Below are positions 24,376 to 33,100 of a stretch of DNA of 40,395 bases, piece by piece (position 1 is the first letter of the stretch; every line of letters begins with the position of its first letter). This DNA comes from Paludibacteraceae bacterium (GTDB taxonomy: Bacteria > Bacteroidota > Bacteroidia > Bacteroidales > Paludibacteraceae). The notes beneath the pieces are model-generated. The model had not been told where the DNA came from and did no database searches. It worked only from the letters and a program-made list of their open reading frames with translations. The translations under genes were made by a program, and so were the position numbers. Location: positions 1 to 40,395 of the forward strand of contig JAFSXJ010000021.1 of assembly GCA_017444065.1 (NCBI GenBank), in the 5' to 3' direction.

Positions 24376-24585
24376 TTACTCTGCGGGAGCAGCTTCTGCG
24401 GGAGCCTCAGCAGGAGCTTCCTCAGCAGCAGGAGCCTCAGCCTCAACTGCCTCAACTGCGGGAGCAGCTTCCTCTGCCTGCTGGCAGCACTCTTGCTTCT
24501 CACCTTCACAACATTTCTTGTCAGCCTTCTTGCAGCAGCCTACCATGCACATGGCGAGAACTGCGATGAATAACACTTTCTTCAT
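24376..24585 (-). CDS. Tiny Cys-rich, Ala/Glu/Pro-rich lipoprotein
   Basis: 69 residues from ATG 24585; a TTG three codons earlier is less likely. MKKVLFIAVLAMCMVGC is a lipoprotein signal with lipobox MVGC. The mature peptide begins with paired cysteines (CCKKADKKCC, then QECC) and ends in a low-complexity tail of EAPAEE-type repeats, acidic and extended. Such small lipoproteins are common and uncharacterised in Bacteroidales. The Cys pairs could bind metal or form disulfides; that is inference. The gene has its own promoter and a shared terminator. Confidence 0.7.
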   Translation of the reverse strand: MKKVLFIAVLAMCMVGCCKKADKKCCEGEKQECCQQAEEAAPAVEAVEAEAPAAEEAPAEAPAEAAPAE

Positions 24586-24652
24586 TTGAGTCAAATTTAA
24601 CGGGTTATACTGGTATTGTTAAAATTGGTTGCACTTTTTCACAAATACATCG

Positions 24653-24684
24653 CAAAGTTAGCATAATTTTTGCATATATCCAAA
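24653..24684 (-). promoter_or_regulatory. Promoter of the Cys-rich lipoprotein gene
   Basis: On the minus strand: TTTG (24684-24681), 20 nt, TAACTTTG (24660-24653). It overlaps the divergent promoter at 24669-24700. Confidence 0.7.
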
Positions 24685-24700
24685 AAAAGTTGTAACTTTG
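24669..24700 (+). promoter_or_regulatory. Promoter of the PASTA/rluD/porX group
   Basis: TTTG (24669-24672), 20 nt, TAACTTTG (24693-24700). The ATG at 24719 is only 19 nt downstream of the -7 box, so the leader is about 12 nt. Confidence 0.75.
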
Positions 24701-24718
24701 TAGCGATTTTTCAGAAAA

Positions 24719-25546
24719 ATGATGAAAGAGCAACAGCAACCTTACAAGTCAACGACAAAATTCGTCGTTACTAATATTCTCATCGCGGCATTCGTTGCGG
24801 TGGTTCTGTTTGTATCCGTGGTAATCTGGCTGCGGCACTACACCTTGCATGGCAATGAGGTCACCATTCCTCAGGTGACGGGTATGACGCAGGAGGAGGC
24901 AGAGATTGTGCTGCGTGGCAGCGGTCTCTACCTTGTGGTGGTTGACTCAACCTATTCCGACAAAGCGCCGTTGGGTACGGTGGTTGAGCAGACGCCTCCG
25001 GCGCTCTCGCACGCCAAGCCTGACCGGCCCGTATATGTGGTGATGAACGCGCGTACCAAGCAGCTCATTCCGCTGCCGGAGCTCCATGATGTATCCTACC
25101 GTCAGGCTGAGGCGACGTTGCGTTCGCTGGGGCTGAAGGTGGACAAGGTGGAGTACGAGCCGTCGCTGTATCCGGACAATGTGCTGGATGTGCGTGCCGG
25201 TGGTTTGAGTCTGAACGAAGGAACGCGTCTGCCGGAAGGTTCGGGCGTTACGCTGGTGGTCGGCAGAAGGCAGGGCAACAGTATGGTTACGGTGCCGAAC
25301 CTGTTGGGTATGTCGCTCGCGCAGGCACGCTCAACCCTGCTCCAGATGGGACTGACGATTGGTGCGTACCAGTACGACGTTGAGCCTACCCCGGAGACGC
25401 TTGAGAGTTATATCATCTACCAGCAGTCGCCTACCGAAGGAGCCACGCTGCAGGAAGGTTCGACCGTGAACATCAACCTGACGACGAATTTAGAGCGCGC
25501 CATCATCTCCGATACACCGCAGAAGAGCGACGAGAACTTCTTCTAA
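24719..25546 (+). CDS. Membrane-anchored PASTA-domain protein
   Basis: 275 residues. After a short cytoplasmic N-terminus there is one transmembrane helix (about 17-42: FVVTNILIAAFVAVVLFVSV), then three PASTA domains. They are about 46-111 (VTIPQVTGMTQEEAEIVLRG to PDRPVYVVMN), 114-184 (LIPLPELHDVSYRQAEATLR to GSGVTLVVG) and 191-258 (VTVPNLLGMSLAQARSTLLQ to EGSTVNINL). No kinase or transpeptidase domain is attached. PASTA domains bind peptidoglycan or beta-lactam-like ligands in other systems, so a periplasmic cell-wall-sensing role is plausible but unproven. It precedes rluD by 16 bp. Confidence 0.9.
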   Translation: MMKEQQQPYKSTTKFVVTNILIAAFVAVVLFVSVVIWLRHYTLHGNEVTIPQVTGMTQEEAEIVLRGSGLYLVVVDSTYSDKAPLGTVVEQTPPALSHAKPDRPVYVVMNARTKQLIPLPELHDVSYRQAEATLRSLGLKVDKVEYEPSLYPDNVLDVRAGGLSLNEGTRLPEGSGVTLVVGRRQGNSMVTVPNLLGMSLAQARSTLLQMGLTIGAYQYDVEPTPETLESYIIYQQSPTEGATLQEGSTVNINLTTNLERAIISDTPQKSDENFF

Positions 25547-25562
25547 TCACTGTTGACGCACC

Positions 25563-26642
25563 ATGCAAAATCCCGATGACACCGTGCGCGTCGAAGGGCT
25601 CGTCAGTACCGAGGACTTCGACAGTCAGGACGACTTGTTCGTCCGCTTTGAGTGTGTCGTGGACAAGGGGCAGACGCCTGTCAGGGTGGACAAGTACCTG
25701 GCAGAGCATATAACCGGTACGTCGCGCAGCCGCATTCAGGCAGCGGCAGACGCCGGGCAGGTACTGGCGGACGGACGTACAGTCGGCAGCAGCTACAAGG
25801 TCAAACCCGGCGAGAAGATACAGGTGCTGCTCAGCCACGAGCCGCACGACTTCACCATCCGGCCGGAGAACATTCCGCTGGATATAGTGTATGAGGACGC
25901 CGACCTGCTGGTGGTGAACAAACCTGCCGGGCTGGTGGTTCATCCCGGGCATGGCAACTACGAGCACACACTTCTGCACGCGCTCGCATATCATTTCCTG
26001 CACTCTGGCACGGATATTGATATGAATAATCCGGACATCGGTCTGGTGCACCGCATCGACAAGGATACCTCAGGGCTGCTGCTGATAGCCAAAACGCCCG
26101 AGGCGAAGACCAATCTTGGCATGCAGTTCTTCCGCCACACCACCGAGCGGACCTACAACGCACTGGTGTGGGGCACGTTTGACGAGGACGAGGGAACGGT
26201 TGACGGCGCACTGGCGCGAGACAATCGTGACCGGACCATCTACCGAGTCTGGTCGATGGAGGATAACCCGCTCGCCAAGAACGCCGTGACGCACTACCGC
26301 GTGCTGGAGCGATACCCCTACACCACGCTCGTCGAGTGCCGGCTGGAGACCGGACGCACACACCAGATACGCGTGCACATGGCGCACATCGGACATCCGC
26401 TGTTCGCCGACGAAAAGTACGGTGGTACCGTCATCCGGAAAGGCTTGCGTACGCAGAAGTACGCGCAGTACATACGCAACTGCTTTGAGCTATGTCCGAG
26501 ACAGGTGCTGCACGCCAAAACCTTGGGCTTCGTCCATCCACGTACAGGCGAACGGATGTATTTCGACAGCCCGTGGGCTCCCGATTTTGCCGCTGTCATC
26601 GACAAATGGCGCAACTATCAGATGAACACGCTGAATAATTGA
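25563..26642 (+). CDS. rluD: RluA/RluD family 23S rRNA pseudouridine synthase
   Basis: 359 residues. An S4 RNA-binding domain (about 37-98: VRVDKYLAEHITGTSRSRIQ) is followed by the catalytic domain with IVYEDADLLVVNKPAGLVVH and GLVHRIDKDTSGLLLIAKT, where D166 is the catalytic aspartate. RTYNALVWG, ETGRTHQIRVHMAHIGHPLF and RQVLHAKTLGF complete the family blocks. It converts uridines to pseudouridine in 23S rRNA (the RluD sites, by analogy). It probably shares a transcript with the PASTA gene; an AAATATC repeat separates it from porX. Confidence 0.95.
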   Translation: MQNPDDTVRVEGLVSTEDFDSQDDLFVRFECVVDKGQTPVRVDKYLAEHITGTSRSRIQAAADAGQVLADGRTVGSSYKVKPGEKIQVLLSHEPHDFTIRPENIPLDIVYEDADLLVVNKPAGLVVHPGHGNYEHTLLHALAYHFLHSGTDIDMNNPDIGLVHRIDKDTSGLLLIAKTPEAKTNLGMQFFRHTTERTYNALVWGTFDEDEGTVDGALARDNRDRTIYRVWSMEDNPLAKNAVTHYRVLERYPYTTLVECRLETGRTHQIRVHMAHIGHPLFADEKYGGTVIRKGLRTQKYAQYIRNCFELCPRQVLHAKTLGFVHPRTGERMYFDSPWAPDFAAVIDKWRNYQMNTLNN

Positions 26643-26670
26643 AAATATCAAATATCAAATATCAAATATG
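26643..26670 (+). repeat. Heptamer array running into the porX start codon
   Basis: AAATATC three times (26643-26649, 26650-26656, 26657-26663), then AAATATG (26664-26670), whose last three bases are the porX ATG. Confidence 0.9.
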
Positions 26671-28206
26671 AATACCATAGTTTGGGCGGATGACGAGATT
26701 GACTTGCTCAAGCCGTACATCATTTACCTGTCATCAAAGGGTTACGAAGTTATTCCTGCCATGAGCGGTCAGGATGCTATTGACGCGTGCAAGGAGCAGA
26801 ACGTGGATATTGTCTTTCTCGACGAGCAGATGCCCGGTCTGTCGGGGATAGAAACGCTGCAGGAACTCAAGAAGGTGCACCCTGAGTTGCCGGTAGTGAT
26901 GATTACCAAATCCGAAGAGGAGCAAATCATGGAGCAGGCAATCGGTCAGCAGATTGCCGACTACCTCATCAAGCCCGTCAACCCCAGCCAGATACTGCTG
27001 TGCCTGAAGAAGCATGTGCACAGCAGGCAGATTCTCGAGGAGCACACCAATGCCAACTATCGGCAGGAGTTCTCCGACATAACGTATATGATCAACACTG
27101 CCCGGACGTTCGACGAGTTTGCAGCTATCGAGCGCACACTCACCCAATGGGAACTCAAGCTGCAGGACGCCAACTCATCAATGGCTGAACTCTTAGCCAT
27201 GCAGCGCAAGGAGGCGAACGCTGCCTTCGCCAAGTTCATCCGCCAGAACTACGAGCAGTGGTTCGAGCAGCCGGATACACGTCCGATGCTCAGCAACGAC
27301 GTGTTCCGCAAGGCGGTGTTCCCGCTGCTGGACGAGGGAAAGAAAGTGTTCGTGGTGGTGATTGACAACTTCCGTTACTCACAGTGGAAGACCATCCAGC
27401 CGCTATTGGCGGAGTTTTTCTCCGTACGGAGCGAACAGCTCTATTCGGCTATCCTGCCCACGGCGACGCAGTATGCACGCAACGCTATCTTCGCCGGACT
27501 GATGCCCCTGCAGATTCAGCAGCAGTTCCCCGAATATTGGGTGGAGGAAGGCGACGAGGAGACGAAGAACAAGTACGAGCGCGAGCTCATCGGCACGATG
27601 CTTCACCGTTTCCGCCGCCGTGACGAGTACACCTATTTCAAGATCAACGAGTCGGACTTCTGCGAGAAGGTCATCCGCCAGCTCAAGTCGCTCTCCACGC
27701 CCCTGAACATCGCAGTGGTCAACTTCATCGACATGCTCTCGCACTCGCGTACCGATTCGAAGATGATGCGCGAACTGGCACCCGACGAGGCTGCATACCA
27801 CAGCCTCACCCTCTCATGGTTCAGGCACTCGCCTATCCTCGAGTTCTTCCGTCAGGTGGCGCAACTGGGCTACGAGCTTGTGCTCACCACCGACCATGGC
27901 ACGATCCGCGTCACCGACCCCGTGCTGATTGTGGCGGACAAGAATACGAACACCAACCTCCGGTACAAGGTCGGCCGTTCGCTGTCGTTCCAGGACAGGA
28001 GCATCTTCGAACTCGCCAAACCTGCCAAGGTCGGGCTGCCCGCACCGAACCTGACCAGCACATACGCGTTCTGCACAGGCAACATGTTCTTCGGCTACCC
28101 GAACAACTACAACTATTACGCCCAGTACTACCGCGATACCTTCCAGCACGGAGGTATATCCATGGAGGAGATGATTATCCCGCTCGTACACATGCAGCCC
28201 AAATAA
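26668..28206 (+). CDS. porX: PorX, T9SS response regulator with PglZ phosphodiesterase domain
   Basis: 512 residues. The receiver domain (1-120) has acidic residues D8/D9, phospho-acceptor D52 (VFLDEQMPG), T80 and K102 (YLIKPV). A helical linker (about 125-200) leads to a PglZ domain of the alkaline-phosphatase superfamily. Visible metal-site motifs there are VVVIDNFRYSQW, LPTATQYARNA, NFIDMLSHSRTD and LTTDHGTI. In Porphyromonas and Flavobacterium, PorX partners with PorY and regulates type IX secretion, and its PglZ domain cleaves oligonucleotide substrates. No histidine kinase gene is adjacent. Start ATG 26668 lies within the heptamer array. Confidence 0.95.
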   Translation: MNTIVWADDEIDLLKPYIIYLSSKGYEVIPAMSGQDAIDACKEQNVDIVFLDEQMPGLSGIETLQELKKVHPELPVVMITKSEEEQIMEQAIGQQIADYLIKPVNPSQILLCLKKHVHSRQILEEHTNANYRQEFSDITYMINTARTFDEFAAIERTLTQWELKLQDANSSMAELLAMQRKEANAAFAKFIRQNYEQWFEQPDTRPMLSNDVFRKAVFPLLDEGKKVFVVVIDNFRYSQWKTIQPLLAEFFSVRSEQLYSAILPTATQYARNAIFAGLMPLQIQQQFPEYWVEEGDEETKNKYERELIGTMLHRFRRRDEYTYFKINESDFCEKVIRQLKSLSTPLNIAVVNFIDMLSHSRTDSKMMRELAPDEAAYHSLTLSWFRHSPILEFFRQVAQLGYELVLTTDHGTIRVTDPVLIVADKNTNTNLRYKVGRSLSFQDRSIFELAKPAKVGLPAPNLTSTYAFCTGNMFFGYPNNYNYYAQYYRDTFQHGGISMEEMIIPLVHMQPK

Positions 28207-28220
28207 GCCCCGACGAATAC

Positions 28221-28240
28221 AGCAGCCAAATTTGGTTGCT
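28221..28240. repeat. 20-bp near-palindrome after porX
   Basis: AGCAGCCAAA pairs with TTTGGTTGCT with one G-U pair. It is 14 nt after the porX stop and 14 nt before the next start, with no T-tract. It has the same GCCAAATTTGG centre as 14167-14186. Confidence 0.65.
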
Positions 28241-28254
28241 CCCCCATACTTCCT

Positions 28255-29376
28255 ATGCTCCTGCTAATAGCACATATCGTCATTTGCCTTTGCCTGCTGG
28301 CAGCCATGCTGTCGGTCTGGCTGCCGCCGTCGGTACTGCCCATACCTGCATGGTTCGGGCTGGCGTTCGAATGGCTGCTGATGGCGGAGATCGTTCTGGG
28401 GCTGCTGTTGCTGTTCACCAGGCGCAGACGATGGGCGTGGCTGACCGTCGTTATGCTGGTGGTGTGCGCTGCGCCTGTAGCCTATACGGTGTCGCATGGC
28501 GCGCTGTTCTTCCCCAAACGCGAGTTGCCCGACTCGTTCACACTCATGAGCTACAATACCCACCTCATGGGCGGTAGCGCCAAACCCAAGCAGAACCGTA
28601 TCATCCAGTATATCCTCCGCACGCAGCCCGATGTGGTATGCCTGCAGGAGGTCGAGGTGCATAAGTCCGACGATTATCTGACGCTGTCCGAACTGCGGGA
28701 GGCGCTGAACGTCTATCCTTATACGTATTTCGATTTCAAGATTTACAACTCCCGCCGCCAGTACGGCAATGCGGTCTTCAGCCGCTATCCGCTTATTGGC
28801 AAGCACACCCTGCGCTACGAGTCGAAGGGGAACATCACATCAGTCTGCGATATTCTCCTTCCAAATCAAAAATCAAACATCCAAAATCAAACATCCTCAA
28901 CGGACACGTTGAGATTATACATCAACCATCTCGAGTCCAACCGTGTGTCGCTCGGCTCATTGGCACCTACGTTGTCCGAGGCGGAAAAAGCGGTGCACGA
29001 ACTGTCTTCTACCTCCGACAGGCTGGAGAAAGCCTCCGAACTGCGTATCCGTCAGGCGAAGGTTCTGCGCGACGATGTCGCCCGCTCGCCATATCCCGTC
29101 CTCGTCGTGGGTGATATGAATACCACGCCCGTCAGCTATACCTACCGCATCCTGCAGACCAACCTCCGCGATGCGTTCCTCGAGTCCTCCAACGGCAACC
29201 TCGGACACACGCTCGCCAAACGTTTCGGTCTGCCGGGGACTGCTGGCGGAAGACTGAACCTGGGCATACGCATCGATTACATCCTGCATAGCAAGAATCT
29301 CCAGGCCACCGATTTCGACATCCCCCACGTCGATTATTCCGACCACTATCCCATCCTAACCACTATCCACTATTAG
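28255..29376 (+). CDS. Membrane-anchored endonuclease/exonuclease/phosphatase-fold protein
   Basis: 373 residues. Three N-terminal transmembrane segments (about 1-23, 30-54, 59-78) precede a periplasm-facing EEP domain. Its catalytic blocks are SYNTHL, VVCLQEVE (metal-binding Glu), VVGDMNTTP, RIDYILHS and YSDHYPI (terminal Asp-His). EEP domains are Mg-dependent and cleave DNA, RNA or phospholipid/inositol phosphates; the substrate cannot be read from the sequence. A perfect 14-bp tandem duplication (28869-28896) encodes an Asn/Gln/Ser-rich insert between conserved strands. It follows porX by 48 bp and may be cotranscribed. Confidence 0.88.
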   Translation: MLLLIAHIVICLCLLAAMLSVWLPPSVLPIPAWFGLAFEWLLMAEIVLGLLLLFTRRRRWAWLTVVMLVVCAAPVAYTVSHGALFFPKRELPDSFTLMSYNTHLMGGSAKPKQNRIIQYILRTQPDVVCLQEVEVHKSDDYLTLSELREALNVYPYTYFDFKIYNSRRQYGNAVFSRYPLIGKHTLRYESKGNITSVCDILLPNQKSNIQNQTSSTDTLRLYINHLESNRVSLGSLAPTLSEAEKAVHELSSTSDRLEKASELRIRQAKVLRDDVARSPYPVLVVGDMNTTPVSYTYRILQTNLRDAFLESSNGNLGHTLAKRFGLPGTAGGRLNLGIRIDYILHSKNLQATDFDIPHVDYSDHYPILTTIHY

Positions 29377-29472
29377 GCTTTATCAATTTTTCTGCCACTT
29401 CTGCCATTTATGCCATGTAAATTTTTGCATGGGACAGTTGAGATTCTTGATACTGCCATTGCCCGCTCTATG

Positions 29473-29620
29473 CACCGAGTGGCATCTGTTAGCACAATTT
29501 GCCGAATCCACCGTCTGTCTTTCGGGCTCCCGACGCAACTTGCAAAGTTGTGGTGGGAAGAGCCGAGGCAATTGTGCGCTTTATGCCACCGAGTGGCATC
29601 TGTTAGCACAATTTGCCGAA
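29473..29620. repeat. Pair of identical 34-bp direct repeats
   Basis: Copies at 29473-29506 and 29587-29620 (CACCGAGTGGCATCTGTTAG onward to GCACAATTTGCCGAA) are 114 bp apart. Between them GGCAATTGTGC (from about 29571) forms an inverted match to the GCACAATTTGCC part, so the block can fold. Confidence 0.85.
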
Positions 29621-29823
29621 GGCGATTGTTAGTGGTTCTTGGTTGTTCTTGGTTATTCGTTATGGATTGTAGGGGGCAAGTCCTATGCAAGTACAATGCA
29701 AGTCCTACCCATTCCCTGATTCATGCACGAACATGGGTGCTTCTTGTGAACATTTGCCAATGTCTTGCAAACGCCCGCACAATGCCAACTAAAGTTGATA
29801 AAATTTTTTATTCTCGGCAATCG

Positions 29824-29855
29824 TTTGCAAAAGTCAGAATTTTGTAGTAATTTTG
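29824..29855 (+). promoter_or_regulatory. Promoter of the 1198-residue secreted protein gene
   Basis: TTTG (29824-29827), 20 nt, TAATTTTG (29848-29855). The leader to ATG 30137 would be about 275 nt, unusually long for this window. Confidence 0.7.
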
Positions 29856-29923
29856 TACTCGGAAATTGTACTGCTTGGGTAATATGGGCAGAACGGTCAT
29901 TGATGTGATGATATGAAACACGT

Positions 29924-29963
29924 GTCAAATGACAATGGCTTTTGTCAAATGGCAATGGCTTTC
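29924..29963 (+). repeat. 20-bp tandem duplication in the leader
   Basis: Units GTCAAATGACAATGGCTTTT (29924-29943) and GTCAAATGGCAATGGCTTTC (29944-29963) match at 18 of 20 bases. Confidence 0.85.
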
Positions 29964-29983
29964 TTCTTGTTTATGTATCGTAT

Positions 29984-30122
29984 AAAGGGTCGTTTATTCA
30001 GAGCCGCATTCCGCGAACGACGACCTTTTCTTAATAATATGTGTTTCATGGCATTATATCAGTTCTTGGCTTCATCATTGAGTAGCATATTACTTGCTGA
30101 CGGGTGTACCGAATAAACGACC
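29984..30122 (+). promoter_or_regulatory. Leader with two mutually exclusive hairpins (attenuator-like)
   Basis: Structure A: AAAGGGTCGT (29984-29993) pairs with ACGACCTTTT (30020-30029), 10 bp with one G-U. Structure B: GGTCGTTTATTC (29988-29999) pairs with GAATAAACGACC (30111-30122), 12 perfect bp, followed by AATTTTTT and then the start codon. Both use GGTCGT, so only one can form. Function is inferred from geometry only. Confidence 0.45.
30039..30116 (+). CDS. Possible 25-residue leader peptide
   Basis: ATG 30039 to TAA 30114-30116 encodes a short hydrophobic peptide (MCFMALYQFLASSLSSILLA, then DGCTE). Its stop codon lies inside the 3' arm of hairpin B (30111-30122). TTAATAATATG at its start is repeated at the real start (30129-30139), each preceded by ACGACC. 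It could be a regulatory leader ORF or just the by-product of a duplicated initiation region. Confidence 0.3.
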   Translation: MCFMALYQFLASSLSSILLADGCTE

Positions 30123-30136
30123 AATTTTTTAATAAT

Positions 30137-33100
30137 ATGAAAAAATTCTCTTTCTTTTTCTCTTTGCTGATGTTCCTCACCATCAGCGCCGTTCAAGTGT
30201 GGGCAACGGAGGAGACTGTCACCTTGTCTTCAGGCACCTTTAGTACAGACCATATTACTTGGTCAGCTGCTAGTGGAAATATTACTATTTCCCAATTAAA
30301 AGGAACGAGTACAACGGCTGTTAACTCTTCATATATTTCTGCTCCTCGTGTTTACAAAGGACATGTATTATCTTTTGAGGCTGCTACGGGGTATAAAATC
30401 AATAGCATAGAAATTACAGTGAATGGAACATATTATGGTAATTCCATGACAGCAGGTACTGTGATTTCTTCAAATACAGTTACTGACAACACAACAGATG
30501 TGAATCGTACATGGACAACTACTAGCGGAGGTAAACATGTGGTGAGTGCGAGTGCTGCAGCAGGTTTGTCAGCCATATATATCCAAAATGTAGCTAGCAC
30601 TAATACTCAATTGCGTTTTTCTGCTCTTAAAATAACGTACACTTCTACCAACACAACTCCCTCCCTTTCTGTATCTCCTGCTTCATGGGACTTTGGAACT
30701 ATACATGCAAGTTCTGAAGCATCGAAAGTATTCAATGTGAGTGGAAGCAATTTGACTTCGGGAACACTTACTTTGTCCGTTCCTGAAGGATTTAGTGTTT
30801 CTCCGAGCAGTATAGCTGTAAATGGTTCATTAGCAAATACTGAAGTGACGGTTTCGAAGAATACTTCAACTTTAGATACTTATGAAGGAAATCTGTCTAT
30901 TACAGGTGGTGGTTTAGCGAGTGCAAAGACTGTTGCTTTGACGATGACTGTTGATGAAGATCCTGAACCTACAGGTACGTTTGAGTTATTCTCTGGAGAT
31001 TTGGAGGAAGGTGATTATGTGATGTATTATAGTGGTAAGGCCATGAATAATGTAGTATCCTCAAACCGGTTAGGCTATATTACAATAACTCCGATGAATG
31101 ATGTAATATCAAACCCTGACAATTCAATCATTTGGCATATAGCAAAAAGTACTAGTGATAACCACTATTGGATAATATATAATGCAGCAGTAGAAAAATA
31201 TGTAGCAAGTACCGGCGCTAAAAATCAAGCACAATTGTTAGCCGAGTTGAATAATAACAATCAAGCTTATGGATTTTGGAGTGTTTCTGGTACAGCCACA
31301 TATGATTTCGTTAATGTTTATAATTCGACAAATAAGATAAATGCTAATCTTCGGAACAACACTACTTATGGCTTTGCATGCTACGCTACAGGTACTGGCG
31401 GCGCGCTTACACTCTATAAAAAATCCGATGGCAGACCTTCCACTCCTTCGTTCTCCGTTGCCGGTGGTGCGTATCTGGAAACAAAGAGCGTTACAATAAG
31501 TTGTGCAACCCAAGGAGCAAGCATCTATTATACGTTAGATGGCTCTACGCCTACAAGTTCTTCTACGGCTTATACCGGTGCAATTTCCATCAACGAGTCA
31601 AAGGTGCTAAAAGCAGTCGCTATCAAAGATGATAAGTCAAGTAATGTAGCTACGGCTGAATATACTATTTATACTCTTGAGCACGCAGGAACTGAGGCTG
31701 ACCCGTATTCACCTGAAGACGCAAAAGCAATTATTGAAGTGAATGGCACACAAACTGGAGCCTATGTCTCAGGTATAGTAAGTTCAATAGCAATTGCTTA
31801 TAATTCACAATATGGCAATATTTCATTCTTTATCTCTGCAGACGGGACAGTGGAAGGTACACAAGTTGAGGCGTTCCGTTGCAAAGGACTAAATAATGTA
31901 AACTTTGCTTCTGCCGATGATTTGGTGACAGGTGCTACAGTAGTTGTATATGGTAACTTAACCAAGTATAATTCAACATATGAATTAGAAGAAGGCTGTT
32001 ACCTGACATCATACGAGGCTCCGGCACAAAAGACGGATATATCCAACACCAAAGCTACGGCTTATACTGTAGCAGAAGCATTAGCTTTGGCTGCCGACTT
32101 GAATAGTGACCTGACAAAGAGCGTTTATGTAAAGGGTGTCGTTTATCAGGCAGATGGTTTTAATGCACAAAATGGCACATATAATATTTACATAAAAGAT
32201 GCAGATGCTGACAATCAGTTTGAGTTCTTCACGTGTGAAGGTTTATATAATGAGTCTCAAGATGAAGTCGTTGCATTTGAAGAAGGCGATGTTCGTGAGG
32301 GCGACCAAGTTATAGGTTATGGAGTAATGGCATACTACACCAACGGAAGTATCTGGGAACTAAAGAATGATTATTTGGTAGAACTGGTTCGTCCGACATT
32401 TGCTGTCACCGGCGTTGAGTTAGACCAGACTACCCTAAGCATCAAAGAGGGAGCGACGGCAACATTGACCGCTACGGTTGCACCGGCAAATGCGACAGAC
32501 AACAGCGTAACATGGTCGTCAAGCAATGAGGCTATTGCAACCGTCGAAGACGGCGTAGTTACGGCTGTAGCAATAGGTAATGCAACCATCACAGTAACAA
32601 CAACGGATGGTGGCTTCACAGCAACGTGCGCCGTTACAGTTACTGACCCCAATGCACGCAATGGGGCTTTGGCTGTATTCAGGAAAGTAACTTCTACAGA
32701 AGGTATTACGGACGGCGAGTACCTGATTGTTTATGAGGGTGAGAGTAGTGCTGTAGCATTTGACGGAGCGTTAGAGACATTGGATGCTGTCGGCAATACA
32801 CTTGAGGTGACTATTGAAAATGACATGATTGTTGCATACGATGACGCAGCATTTACAATTGATGCCACGGTAAAGACGATAAAGTCATATAGCGGGAAAT
32901 ATATCGGCCAGACATCTAATGCTAACGGACTCGCTTCAAATGCATCGACCTCGTATGAGAACATGATGTCAATAGATGAAGAAAACTTTGTAGCAGTAAG
33001 TGGTGGTGCTTATTTGCGCTTTAATGCTACATCTGGTCAAGATCGTTTCCGTTATTTCAAGTCATCTACATATACTTCCCAGAAGGCTATCCAACTCTAC

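Larger units (their letters stand above)
29377..30136. other. 760-bp spacer with direct repeat, promoter and structured leader
   Basis: Apart from a 25-codon leader ORF no convincing gene is seen. An ORF at 29410-29847 is built on the 34-bp repeat and lacks protein-like features. Contents: a 34-bp direct repeat (29473-29506, 29587-29620), a consensus promoter (29824-29855), a 20-bp tandem duplication (29924-29963), and alternative hairpins (29984-30122). Confidence 0.7.

Noticed and set aside
29473..29620. CRISPR-like repeat pair
   Set aside because: Only two repeats, an 80-bp interval, and no cas genes or leader.
29410..29847. 145-codon ORF in the spacer before the large secreted protein gene
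   Set aside because: It is built from the 34-bp repeat (RVASVSTICR appears twice), is Cys/Arg-rich, and has no initiation context.
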